64,000 nt of DNA from Atopsyche davidsoni (lineage: Eukaryota; Arthropoda; Insecta; Trichoptera; Hydrobiosidae), in the NCBI GenBank assembly GCA_022113835.1, contig JAILWY010000006.1, forward strand, positions 7,750,001-7,814,000, given 5' to 3'. Position numbers and translations under genes: made by a program. Positions 1 to 8,960 of the stretch are shown here, piece by piece (position 1 is the stretch's first letter; each line of letters opens with the position of its first letter). The notes beneath the pieces are model-generated. The model saw only the letters and a list, made by a program, of their open reading frames with translations, had not been told where the DNA came from and did not search any database.

Positions 1-1642
1 ACTAATTATCAATATCTCAATATATTTTATAAAATAAAACATGAATTTTTAATATCCATATTTGTTTTTATTTCATGTTTCATAAAGATTTTAATGTGCT
101 TTTAATTTTCTAGCTGATTTTAAATAAAAAAATTATGAGAAGCAATTTTTACTTATCAGTACGCAATGATAAAAATTTACTATTTTTGTGATTGAAATAA
201 GTACAAACTAAAACTGAAAAACTATATGTATAACAAATTTAATATAATAAATCGAAAAACTGTTTCATTGTGTTATTTATAAAATCACATAATAGCTGCA
301 ATCAGTAAAGAAGTATTCACGTCGAATGATTGGAAATCCGAAATCAAATTTGGGATATCGACTTCCCGTCCGGAGTACTTCCTGTTTTCTTTCTCAGCCA
401 TTTAGCCGGAAGCGGTAATCATAAAGAAGCCAGTTCCGGCATGTTTAATGACCGATGGTATCTCAGTTGATTTAGCTTCTATTAAGAAACCCACTGCTGG
501 AATACATTAGCAACTTTCGAGGACTCTGGAGTCATTATAAAGGGCAAGATGAATGGGGAGATATTGATAGTATTAAAAATCCAATTAGATACTATCTATT
601 GCAAAAGATATTGAGGTCGTTCATTTTAACTATGATATTTTTCTTTTAATTCTAAAAGTTAAACAAAGTTTTAATGGCTGGCAAGATTAATGTATGCGTA
701 GCTTGGTTATATGATAGTCTTTAATTTTTTTTTAAAGAATAGTATGTCAAACAAATCTTTACCTAAAATGTTGAAAGGTAAAAAGAAAAAAAACATTTAA
801 ACCTGAAAAAACTGTCGACATTTACCCTCTTTGTAATTATAAAAAAAATATTTTATGGAGTTCTGAAAAAATCTTTGCTATAGTCAGTACTGAAAACCAA
901 CTTTATTATTAATGTATTATTTTTGTTGTTTATAATTATCTATTGCAAACTTTAGGCAATTCATTTTTTTATTTGTATACAATATGTAAAAAGTAATTGT
1001 ACATTTATAATTCGACAAATCACACATATAGACAATAAGTAATAACACACCTCTAAAATCTCTCGTGAGGAAGGCTTTAAATAGTGTTAAAAACCGATTT
1101 GTTGACACATCTATTATATAATACGTGTGAATAGCACTATAATAGGAACAATAACCAACATACTCCATTTCGTTAGCTACCCTTACACTACCTTTCCATT
1201 GAAAAGTGCTTAAGTGTTCCCAAACACAAGTGTTTCAAACCTGTGACGACCAAACACAATGAACAATTTCTGTCAAATACACTTCAGTTTCAAAACAAGT
1301 TTAACCGAAATGTATTTTAAAGTGTCCTCTATCATTTTCGAAGTAGATTCTCCTTGAAATGTGAATAGAAATACGATTTGAAGTTTCCCCGTCTAAAAAC
1401 GCGTTCAGATTTATCGCTGAGATTGGACTGGTTTCAAGGAAAGCATTCAATTATGAGCACGCGACTTGAGATGGATGGGTCGCTGCTATGCCCCGTGTCT
1501 CTTGGATCCGAATAGATGTAAATAACTTCCGAAAAAAAGCGTGATAGGGGCTCGTTGTGTTTTCATACTTCAGCGCGATACGCTGCTAATTAATTGAGGA
1601 CTCTAAATTATAATGAAAATGAGATTCAATGGTTCTTTTTAG
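1..1642. other. Non-coding AT-rich stretch with two less AT-rich patches
   Basis: No gene is seen. Two patches stand out from the AT background, about 340-560 and 1180-1630. The first has an ETS-like GCCGGAAG word. The second has several CTTAAGTG/CAAGTG-type words resembling NK2 homeodomain sites near 1205-1235, and TAATTAATTG near 1588. They could be regulatory DNA, but single motif matches are weak evidence. The 83-codon minus-strand frame at 917-1168 is AT-driven with no recognisable domain, so I do not call it. Confidence 0.5.
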
Positions 1643-1732
1643 GTGTTTGGAGGTGTCGCGAATCTGACGTTTCAATCACTTTGCATAAGGCGTGGTTGTA
1701 TCGTACGACGGGTACGAATTTGCGCATATGTA

Positions 1733-1760
1733 CGAGGGCGGTCCGATAAGTACTTAGCCT
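1733..1760 (+). repeat. mariner left terminal inverted repeat
   Basis: Begins CGAGGGCGGTCCGATAA directly after the TA target site. It pairs with the inverted right end at 2839-2866, identical over the first 17 bases and matching at about 22 of 28. Confidence 0.9.
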
Positions 1761-1834
1761 CACCGCCCGATGGTGCTAGTATCGCAAGTGAGATTTACTA
1801 TCGTATAGTACATTCTTGTAGACGGCTACTGTCA

Positions 1835-2860
1835 AAATTTCAGCCGAATCGCGCCGTAATTCAATTCTTGTTTTTGGAAGGAAAATCGGGCAGCGAAATC
1901 AAAGAGCGCTTGGATGCTGTGTACAGTGACTCTTTTCCTTCAATGGCGACCGTCAAAAATTGGTTTAACGAGTTTCAACGGTTTTTGATGAACCACTCCC
2001 AGGTGCCCCGAAAATGGCTACCACGGAGGATAACGTGACAAAAATCCACGATCTCGTATTAGCAGATCGCCGATTAAAGGTGCGCGAGATAGCTGAATCA
2101 GTAGGCATCTCAAAAAACCGCGTGGGTCATATCCTGCATGAAATTTTGGGCATGAGAAAGCTGTCGGCGCGATGGGTGTCAACAAGCGCAACCGTGAGAC
2201 CTCTTCGGAGCAGTGTTTGACGCTGTTTAAGCGCAATCCAAAGGAGTTTCTGCGTCGTTTCGTGACAATTAATAAATGAAACATGGATCCACTGGTACAC
2301 ACCAGAGACCAAGGAATAGTCGAAACAGTGGACTTCACCCGGCGAACGTGCTCCGAAAAAGGCAAAGACTGTCCTATTGGCCGGAAAGGCGATGGCCACC
2401 GTTTTCTGGGATTCACAAGGTGTGATCTTCATTGACTATCTAGAGAAGGGCAAAACGGTCACAGGGCTCTATTATGCCGAATTATTGAGCCGATTCGACG
2501 CCTAATTACAGAATAAACGGCCCCATTTGGCGAAGAAAAAAGTGGTCTTCTACCATGACAACGCACCGGCTCACACCTCCGCCGTCGCCAATCGTCGTCG
2601 TCGCAAATTAGTCGAAATGCACGATAAACAGCTCCATCATCCATCGTATTCTCCAGATTTGGCTCCGTGTGATTTTTTTTTGTTTCTAAACTTGAAAAAG
2701 TCACTTGCCGGGCAGAAATTTAAGTCGAATGAGGAGGTCATCGCTGCCACGGAGGTCTATCTTGCAGACCTCGAGAAAACGTATTTTTCAGATGGGTTAA
2801 GAAGTTGGAGCATCTCTGGGTCAAGTGTATCGAGCTAAAAGGAGACTATTTATCGGACCG
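1835..2860 (+). pseudogene. mariner transposase, broken by frameshifts and stops
   Basis: Homology covers nearly the whole transposase, spread over three frames. The N-terminal helix-turn-helix part (KSGSEIKERLDAVYSDSFPS) is read from about 1835. A frameshift near 1980 leads into a second helix-turn-helix (DRRLKVREIAESVGISKNRV) in the frame starting at 2014. A deletion and frameshift after LSARWV near 2180, an insertion before ETW, a TAG near 2316 and a TAA near 2503 follow. The first catalytic Asp is replaced by Asn (NETW, codon 2275-2277). The second (HDNAPAH, 2557-2559) and third (SPDLAPCD, 2671-2673) remain, but 37 residues separate them instead of 34. An Arg run coded by CGT repeats explains the extra three. 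A further frameshift near 2802 precedes the C-terminal KCIELKGDY part. Confidence 0.92.
2593..2604 (+). repeat. CGT trinucleotide run inside the transposase catalytic core
   Basis: Three CGT units plus CGC code four Arg between HTSAVA and KLVEM. Typical mariner proteins have about two residues here, so roughly three codons look gained by slippage. This turns the DD34D spacing into an apparent DD37. Confidence 0.6.
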
Positions 2861-2866
2861 CCCTCG
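2839..2866 (-). repeat. mariner right terminal inverted repeat
   Basis: Ends TTATCGGACCGCCCTCG just before the TA at 2867-2868. It is the inverted partner of 1733-1760. Confidence 0.9.
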
Positions 2867-2868
2867 TA

Positions 2869-3338
2869 TGTCCAATGTCTAATTTTTTTTGTTTTTTTTT
2901 TTTTTTCAAAATGTTTACATATTGCATCTTATCTATAGATCGCTTTTGATTTATGCTATTGGTTTTAAGTTGCATGTAAATTGTTACAGTGTTACGAATA
3001 TTGATAATATTACACACGGAGGGCTGAGGTAGCACCTGAAGCGCGAACAGGGAATTTTCACCCCACAAATGAAAAGCTAGCGCTCCCCGAGTGGAAACAA
3101 CGTGGCTGAAAATAAAATTGAATACAGCGGAGCTCCGAGGCGCCGGGGCTGGCGCACACAATGCGGTGTAACAAGCGACCAAAAAGTGCTGAAAAACGAA
3201 CCGCGGACCCGCGGGTGCTGTAACTGAAAAATGCCCCGCGCACCCCTCGCGACCCGCCCTTCGCAGGGGTGCAGTCCTGGGGGCGAGAACGAAACGATAA
3301 CGCTTTTATATTTTTGGTTCTAAACTATTTAAATATCT
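2869..3338. other. Poly-T tract followed by a GC-rich patch, no gene
   Basis: A long T-rich run (about 2882-2907) lies just outside the mariner. From about 3015 to 3300 the sequence becomes clearly GC-rich with many CpGs, for example CCGCGGACCCGCGGG near 3202. Minus-strand frames here (3058-3243 and 2850-3182) have no recognisable domain. This may be a conserved non-coding or regulatory patch like others in the window. Confidence 0.45.
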
Positions 3339-3560
3339 AATATTTTTGAATAAAATACTTGAGTGATTTTCCACATTTTCGTTTTTATTAGTGAGTCAAG
3401 TCTCTGTCAGAGTCTCTGTTTGATAATGCCAACGTGAAAGGTTGGCGAAACCGGTCACTAATAAAAACGAAAATGTGAAAAATCACTCAAGTATTTTATT
3501 CAAAAATATTAAAATGGAATTCCACCAAGTACTCTCTGTCAAAAATATTAATTTTTTTAA
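3339..3560 (+). mobile_element. Inverted-dimer repeat with hammerhead-like core, copy 1 (Penelope-type)
   Basis: Left arm 3339-3394 and right arm 3455-3510 are inverted copies of about 56 bp, differing at one or two positions. The space between them holds one strand of a decayed hammerhead ribozyme. The right side continues with AAAATGGAATTCCACCAAG and a CTCTCTGTCAAAAATATT stretch, also found in the copies at 29332 and 35635. The left end stops at the same word (AATATTTTTGA) in all three, so the structure spreads or was fixed as a unit. The 69-codon frame 3442-3651 is a by-product. Confidence 0.75.
3414..3460 (+). pseudogene. Decayed type I hammerhead ribozyme
   Basis: The expected CTGATGA is TTGATAA (3420-3426). 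Stem II is GCCAAC...GTTGGC with a changed base in this copy. GAAA and a self-complementary CCGG stem III follow, ending in TC, the expected cleavage point before ACTAAT. Two core bases differ from consensus (C3 and G8), so self-cleavage is unlikely. The short palindromic stem III is typical of Penelope-like element ribozymes. Confidence 0.6.
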
Positions 3561-3630
3561 ATATCTCTCATATCTTAAATTACAACACAAATCAAAAGTC
3601 ATAAAAAATATTTTTGACTATATAATTAAA

Positions 3631-3910
3631 TATGTCTATTTTGTGGATTGAACGTCAATCAAGTGCGTTTTAATTTCCTTTAAAGGCTTATATTACTTAC
3701 TAATATGATTTCTGAAGAAACTCTCAGAAAAATATCATCGATTAATTGAGTGACTCGTTAGCACAAGGGTTTGTACACCAGCCATGTAAGCTTGGGGATG
3801 TAGGTTCGAATCCTACACAAGTCACAATTATATTTTCTGAGAGTTTCTTTGAAATCATTTTCAATGTGTGAAAAAATGCGTCTTATCATATTAGTATATA
3901 GATAAAGGTA
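3631..3910. mobile_element. Fold-back element with tRNA-like core, copy 1
   Basis: Starts with the family terminal word TATGTCTATTTT and GGATTGAACGTCAATC, the same sequence that ends the copies at 33900, 41240 and 55105. Inverted arms GAAGAAACTCTCAGAAAAAT (3715-3734) and its complement near 3836-3853 flank a tRNA-like segment. The right side runs on to ATGCGTCTTATCATATTAGT, the family's outer arm. It abuts the hammerhead repeat immediately upstream. Confidence 0.75.
3750..3825 (+). pseudogene. tRNA-like sequence (76 nt) inside the fold-back element
   Basis: The 76-nt length matches a tRNA. A 7-bp acceptor (GTGACTC/AAGTCAC) pairs at six positions. The A box TTAGCACAAGGG and a perfect B box GGTTCGAATCC are present, and the T stem is GTAGG/CCTAC. 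The anticodon loop reads CATGTAA, without the usual U33, and its stem has a mismatch. I therefore treat it as tRNA-derived and not as a working tRNA. Pol III transcription remains possible. Confidence 0.6.
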
Positions 3911-4194
3911 TTAAATAGGAGTAAAAGATATGTACAGTGGCATTGTTAGCACATTTATGGTTTGGAAAACATGTTTAGAGATTAAATATTATTACTGTCA
4001 ACTCACGATTCGATAGAAATAAAACCTACCGAAATTTATAAATATGTTTTTTATTACTAAAAAAAATTATCGAAAGGGTGCTGTGATATTTTATTACACA
4101 TATATCGTTTAGAAAATATGTTTTATCGCATAGGTAAATTTCACTCCCAATATTGCCTTTTTAATTATTTAAGAATTAGTTCATTATGATTATA

Positions 4195-4275
<81 letters not shown>

Positions 4276-5340
4276 TTTTTTATGTACATAGTCTTCATTT
4301 TGTTTCTATAACTTTCAAACGGTGATTTCGATACAGTTTATCGTAAATACTACCAAATGTATCTGAGATCAGACTCTGTAAAGTTTTTATTTTAAATATG
4401 ACCTTTGTGTGTCATACGATCTTAATGTTAGATTTTAAATGGCATTATAATGCATTACAAAGTTTCATACTTTGTAATCTATTTGATATTTATAAATACA
4501 TTAAGAGAATAAGAATATCTTACATTTTTTTGTTGCTTTTGTATTTCATTTTTACTACAATATAATTTACTCAAAAATTCACTTTAACAGTTATCTTAAA
4601 TACAGGGGTTTCGTGTAATGGTTTTAATTTTTTAAAATTCCTTTTAGCATTCAGTAAAATATATTACTCTAGAATAAGGTTTAATTATTAGGTATGTTTA
4701 TAGACTCCACGGTCGCACGGGGACGATTCAGAACCTACTCGTAATACACCTTTAGCAAGTCATAACTCCTCAGTACTATCGTCTCTAGTCTCCTAGCTAA
4801 GCTGATAAGTCTTTAAGGCTCTGGAAAGAGGCTTTAACTCGATGTGACTACTTTAGTTCTGGAAGAACACTTACCGCTGCTAGCCTCAGTTTTATTTAAA
4901 CTATTACATATTAAAATAAAACAACGACGCAAGAAAACATATTTTACAAAAAAAACGACAATACACAGTTATGTTGATGGTATAAAAATTTATTTTAATT
5001 GATGAACATACATTTTTTTATAAGTTATTGAATGGTTGAAAATGAATATACATTGTTTCACACTTTTTAAAAGCTCGTTTGAACTTCAAAGTGTTATTTT
5101 TCATTTGGAAGAGGAAATAAATATTTTTTTTACTTTTATTTAAATTGCTAGCGAGAAATATTGTCAAAACAAGTTACAGCAAAATCTGCCAAAAATATTG
5201 AAAATAAATATTAGTTACCTATTACAATTTGTCACATATCATTGCAGGTTAAATTAAATTATCAAGGAAACAGTTACTTATTACTAATGGTTTATTTTAC
5301 CTCGTAGGACAATTTTTTTTTTTTTTAATATGATCATGAA
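3911..5340. other. AT-rich non-coding stretch with a TA microsatellite and one mid-GC patch
   Basis: Apart from the TA run at 4199-4274 and a small hairpin (ATTACAAAG/CTTTGTAAT, 4454-4478), the only compositional change is 4700-4890. That patch is less AT-rich and has no coding signal. No gene is seen. Confidence 0.5.
4199..4274. repeat. (TA)38 microsatellite
   Basis: Thirty-eight uninterrupted TA units. Such runs are usually length-polymorphic and are also a place where assembly length is uncertain. Confidence 0.97.
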
Positions 5341-5711
5341 ATTGAAATACAATGACAGTAGCGTGCCGCAATTTCAGCGGGAAGACAAGCCAGCGAGCTC
5401 TCCCAAAATTCGACTTCTTGTCATGGTATCAAAAGAGCAGTTAATCTACATGTGATGTCTTGATTTCACGTATAAAAAGCTGCGGCAGCTGGTAAGAGCG
5501 GTCACGTGGTGGCGGGGTCTTTATTAGCAGATTATTTGGCCAGGGTGGACCGTAGATAACCCGGGGAGGGGCGGGCCGGAGTCGGCAGGGGGTGGGAGGT
5601 GGTGAAAGCAATTATCCCCGCGCGCCCATGGGGCTTATATCGTCCCGTCCGGGCACCAGTGATGCTTAAATTGTGTTACGCGGCACTCACGCTAAATTGC
5701 CAAGTGAGAGA
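5341..5711 (+). promoter_or_regulatory. GC-rich island with TATA-like box, candidate promoter/leader
   Basis: A sharp GC-rich island (about 5480-5660) in AT-rich DNA. Visible words are TATAAAAAG (5471-5479), CAGCTG (5486-5491), CACGTG (5503-5508), AGATAA (about 5554) and TAATTATCCCC-like words near 5610. The island runs straight into a possible first exon ending in a strong splice donor at 5741. I do not see a convincing initiator about 30 bp after the TATA word, so the promoter call is tentative. It could instead be an enhancer. Confidence 0.35.
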
Positions 5712-5715
5712 ATGA
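5662..5715 (+). CDS. Possible upstream ORF, 17 codons
   Basis: Reads MLKLCYAALTLNCQVRE and stop. Its TGA (5713-5715) overlaps the ATG of the next candidate start (5712-5714), an ATGA arrangement known to permit reinitiation or to repress translation. It could also be coincidence in a non-coding island. Confidence 0.2.
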   Translation: MLKLCYAALTLNCQVRE

Positions 5716-5740
5716 TGAATATTGATTATTCAACAGGGCG
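5712..5740 (+). CDS. Candidate 5' coding exon ending at a GTAAGT donor
   Basis: ATGATG starts a frame reading MMNIDYSTG plus two bases of the next codon. It ends directly at the consensus donor GCG|GTAAGTAAC (5741). The upstream context GAGAGA before ATG is acceptable. I do not recognise the protein. No acceptor or second exon can be assigned in the following tens of kilobases, so the intron would be long or the exon false. Evidence is limited to start, frame, donor and GC-rich surroundings. Confidence 0.25.
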
Positions 5741-5750
5741 GTAAGTAACG

Positions 5751-8650
5751 AACCGTCTGTATGAAATGAAATCTGTCATGCTTTCATGCATAAAAATTAA
5801 CAGAGGATTCATACAAAATTACTTATTTATTATTAGCAACAAATAAAAATTAAAAAAAAAATTAATATAAAGTATGAAAAATACTAAACATGGATTAGGG
5901 TATATTTAAATGAACACAACGTATTATAAAAAAAAAAAAACAACCTTAATACTATTATATTTAAAATTAGTATCATTAGTATTTCAGTCTCGGAAAATGC
6001 CACCCCAAAGTGGTATTTTATATAATTTTTTTTAGGTTAAAAGATGGAGTATTTTAAATAAATTTAAAAAATGAGATAATTTTTGGTTTTGATGAAGAAA
6101 CAGTGTATGATTGTGAATATGAATGGTACATCAGTTAGGAGAAATCTCTGTAAATACTATACCCCAGGGAGGAGTTAAACGTTCGTACTGCGGAAATGAG
6201 AAGATCGACGCACCGGACTTATCGTGTATGCGATGAACCTCCCTCATTTGGGGTCTTTGCGTCGAAATTTGTCAAAATTCACGAGAAAGTAACCAGTACA
6301 CCTGACATTAAAAATTAAAGCTCTGTTCAATTTAAAAATGCCGAATTTTTAATGTAAATTCTGTCTCTGAGTTTTGACTTTTGACGTTCAATTACACGAC
6401 GGGCGGTTTTTAGTATTTACTAACATATTTTGGCCTCTATCGATCTGTAGCTAAAATAAAAAAAAACATTTAATTTTTTACTCTAAGTAATAGAGAATCA
6501 TGCAATTAATGCAGATAAAACATACATATCATTATATAAATACATTTAGAAAAATATCTTTAAATTGTAAATTTCGGTTCTATTTATAGAAACCAATTGA
6601 AGGCGGTATGCATTTTTTTTTCATTTACATTCTTTGATTATTTGCCAGAAATAGTTCGTTTGTGCATATTACGCATAATATTATATTCTTAACTTTTTGA
6701 TACATAAAATATATTTTTAAATATAAAAACAGGTTATCAATATAAGATTTACTCTTGTGCTTCATTATTGCAATATTGTATGTGTAATTGAAAAAAATAT
6801 TTTCGTTACTAACCTTACAATAACCACTTTTTTGCAATATATTTACAAATCAAACATACTTTTAAATATTTATTTTCAAGCTTCAGAAATAAAGCCTATC
6901 TAAATAAAAAAAAGTTAATATCACACGTATATTATAGCTTGAATGATATTTAAATGTGTATAAAGTCAAACCTAGTATAACAATGGTAGCAATTTCTAAA
7001 ATTTAACGACGTGTTTTATAAATTATATATTAATCTAGCACGGCTCAAATAAATTTTATTTCAACTTCATCATAAAAAGTTACTTGCAACGATTATTTAC
7101 CACTAAACTAATTTATTAATTCGTTGTAAATTTAAACCCAGTCTAGACAATAAGCACTAATCTGCTAAAACATAATTCATGGGGTGAAAATAAAATTGAA
7201 ACATATTTCAAATAGAAAAATAGACTGGATTATTATTTAATTATCTTAACAAAGGCTGGTGAATAGTACGGCCTGAGACTTGGAAAAAGGCTTCGACCCA
7301 TATCACAGGAACTTTGTGCTAGCTTTGTTATTATTAGTTATATCAGGATTATAAAATTAAATTTGTTTTTTCTTTATTAGAAACATTGTTTTAAAAGGCT
7401 CAACCCTTCAAGAAAAATGAGGCATTTAAATGATATTTTTAATGATAGCAGTAGATCCAACATTAACTGAAATTTTACAAACGCGTAGTTTTTGCTCGAT
7501 AATTTTTACTGATATTTCAGGTTTAAATGTCCTGTTTTTATTATAGTTATTATTTGCTTCAATGAATGTTAGAAAAACTGTTTTTAAAAATGAAATATAT
7601 TTTCCTGCATAATTTTTATGTAAATTTAATTTAATACACTTTTCAAAAACTTGCGTTAAGATGATAAGGAAGTTTATTTTTAATATATTAATGACAATTA
7701 AATAGAAGATAACCCTTCAGTAACGATATTTCTGCCACGGCACAGGGGTCTAATATATCTGTTTAGAACAGCAGTAGCTTATCTAATCTAAACTTAAATC
7801 TTTGTTTGCCTAAAATTGCTAGATTTAGACGAGAATTAGAGTGCAATATCAATTTATCTTATTGAAAAAAATTAATCTAGCTAAAATAACTTTCACTATT
7901 TCAAATATCGTCTAATTAAAAACTTCTCAATCAGTATTTGATGTGACACATAAAATTATACGTATATTTCTGATGTCGGTATTATTTGCATATTAACATT
8001 AAAAAATTGGTCGTTTACAACACAAAATAAAATTATTAATTCGTAAATGTGTATATTTTAAAATAAATTTGCATCTATTATTACTTTTGAATCAATTTTC
8101 ATGTTAATATCAATTATTAATATATAAACGAATGAACTATTATAAATTACACAAAAACTATGAATTTTTATTATGAAGTTACATAAAAGCTGCAAGTATA
8201 TAATTATGTGTTTGCGGTAGTATAACAAATATGATATTTAAAAATATATATTATTATATTTCGACTAATATTCATATTATATTTAAAATTTCATACCTTA
8301 AATAAGAGTTCATATAAAATAAAGAAAATCAATAGTGTGATATAGTTGTCAAAAAAAAATTTAAACATTACTTTTAAGGTTGATAAATGTGTCTTAATAT
8401 TTAAATGGAGATAAACATTATAGCTTTGATTTAACGAAAAAATTAAGGTTATTAAAAAAAATATCAATTAAAATTGACCAAGCTTTTTATTATACAACGA
8501 GTTATTAATTCTTTTTTTTAAAAAGAATAATAACGTATATTTTCAACCAACTTTTTTGAACAAACTAAAAGTTTACGTTTTTCAAACAATTTTCAAAGTA
8601 CCCTGGATTTACATTTAAAATTACTTTGTGCGTTATTTTTAATATGATAT
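5751..8650. other. AT-rich non-coding desert
   Basis: No gene, repeat family or RNA recognised. A small less AT-rich patch at 6160-6300 has AGAAGATCGACGCACCGG-type sequence of unknown role. The 70-codon minus frame 6625-6837 is AT-driven with no domain. Confidence 0.5.
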
Positions 8651-8960
8651 TGAATTACAGTAATTTTTTAAATTAAAGTTGGTCGCTTAGGTCCAAAACT
8701 TGGTTAATAATAACCGCCGAACATCCCTTGGCGGACTGAAAACAGAATTTAATTCCCCAAATGAGGTTTACCGTTTCCACAAAAGACAGAGACTTGCTTC
8801 CCTTCCTGGCGACTAAAGCGAAGAGAAATGGCAAAGCTCTGAGGCAGTTTATAATAATTCTACTACGAAGCATGTTAACAATATATTTTAATTATTATCT
8901 CGCCTCGCTAAGAAGGAGGGGTTATTCTCTCAGGAAAAATTTACGTTTTTTTGAAAAACA
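8651..8960. other. Mid-GC patch, possible regulatory DNA
   Basis: Less AT-rich than its flanks, with CCGCCGAACATCCCTTGGCG near 8711 and homeodomain-type TTAATTATTATC near 8888. Short frames on both strands (8673-8873, 8761-8967) overlap antisense to each other and show no known domain. Confidence 0.3.

Larger units (their letters stand above)
1731..2868 (+). mobile_element. Degenerate mariner (Tc1/mariner) transposon, 1.14 kb
   Basis: A single-copy mariner-type DNA transposon bounded by TA at 1731-1732 and 2867-2868, the usual target duplication. Its terminal inverted repeats share 17 perfect bases (CGAGGGCGGTCCGATAA) and about 22 of 28 overall. Full-length relatives are near 1.3 kb, so about 150 bp has been lost. 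It holds one broken transposase gene in the sense orientation. The transposase resembles the families annotated as SETMAR/mellifera-like mariners in many insects; that subfamily label is from memory and unverified. The copy cannot move on its own. Confidence 0.93.

Noticed and set aside
2018..2432. Minus-strand frames (132 and 101 codons) within the mariner
   Set aside because: They are antisense shadows of the transposase pseudogene.
2557..2673. Assignment to the DD37D (mori-type) mariner group
   Set aside because: The 37 spacing is best explained by a CGT slippage insertion. The rest of the protein looks DD34D-like.
3442..3651. 69-codon frame, similar to the 66-codon frame at 29455
   Set aside because: The shared peptide start is explained by shared hammerhead-dimer repeat sequence, which is non-coding.
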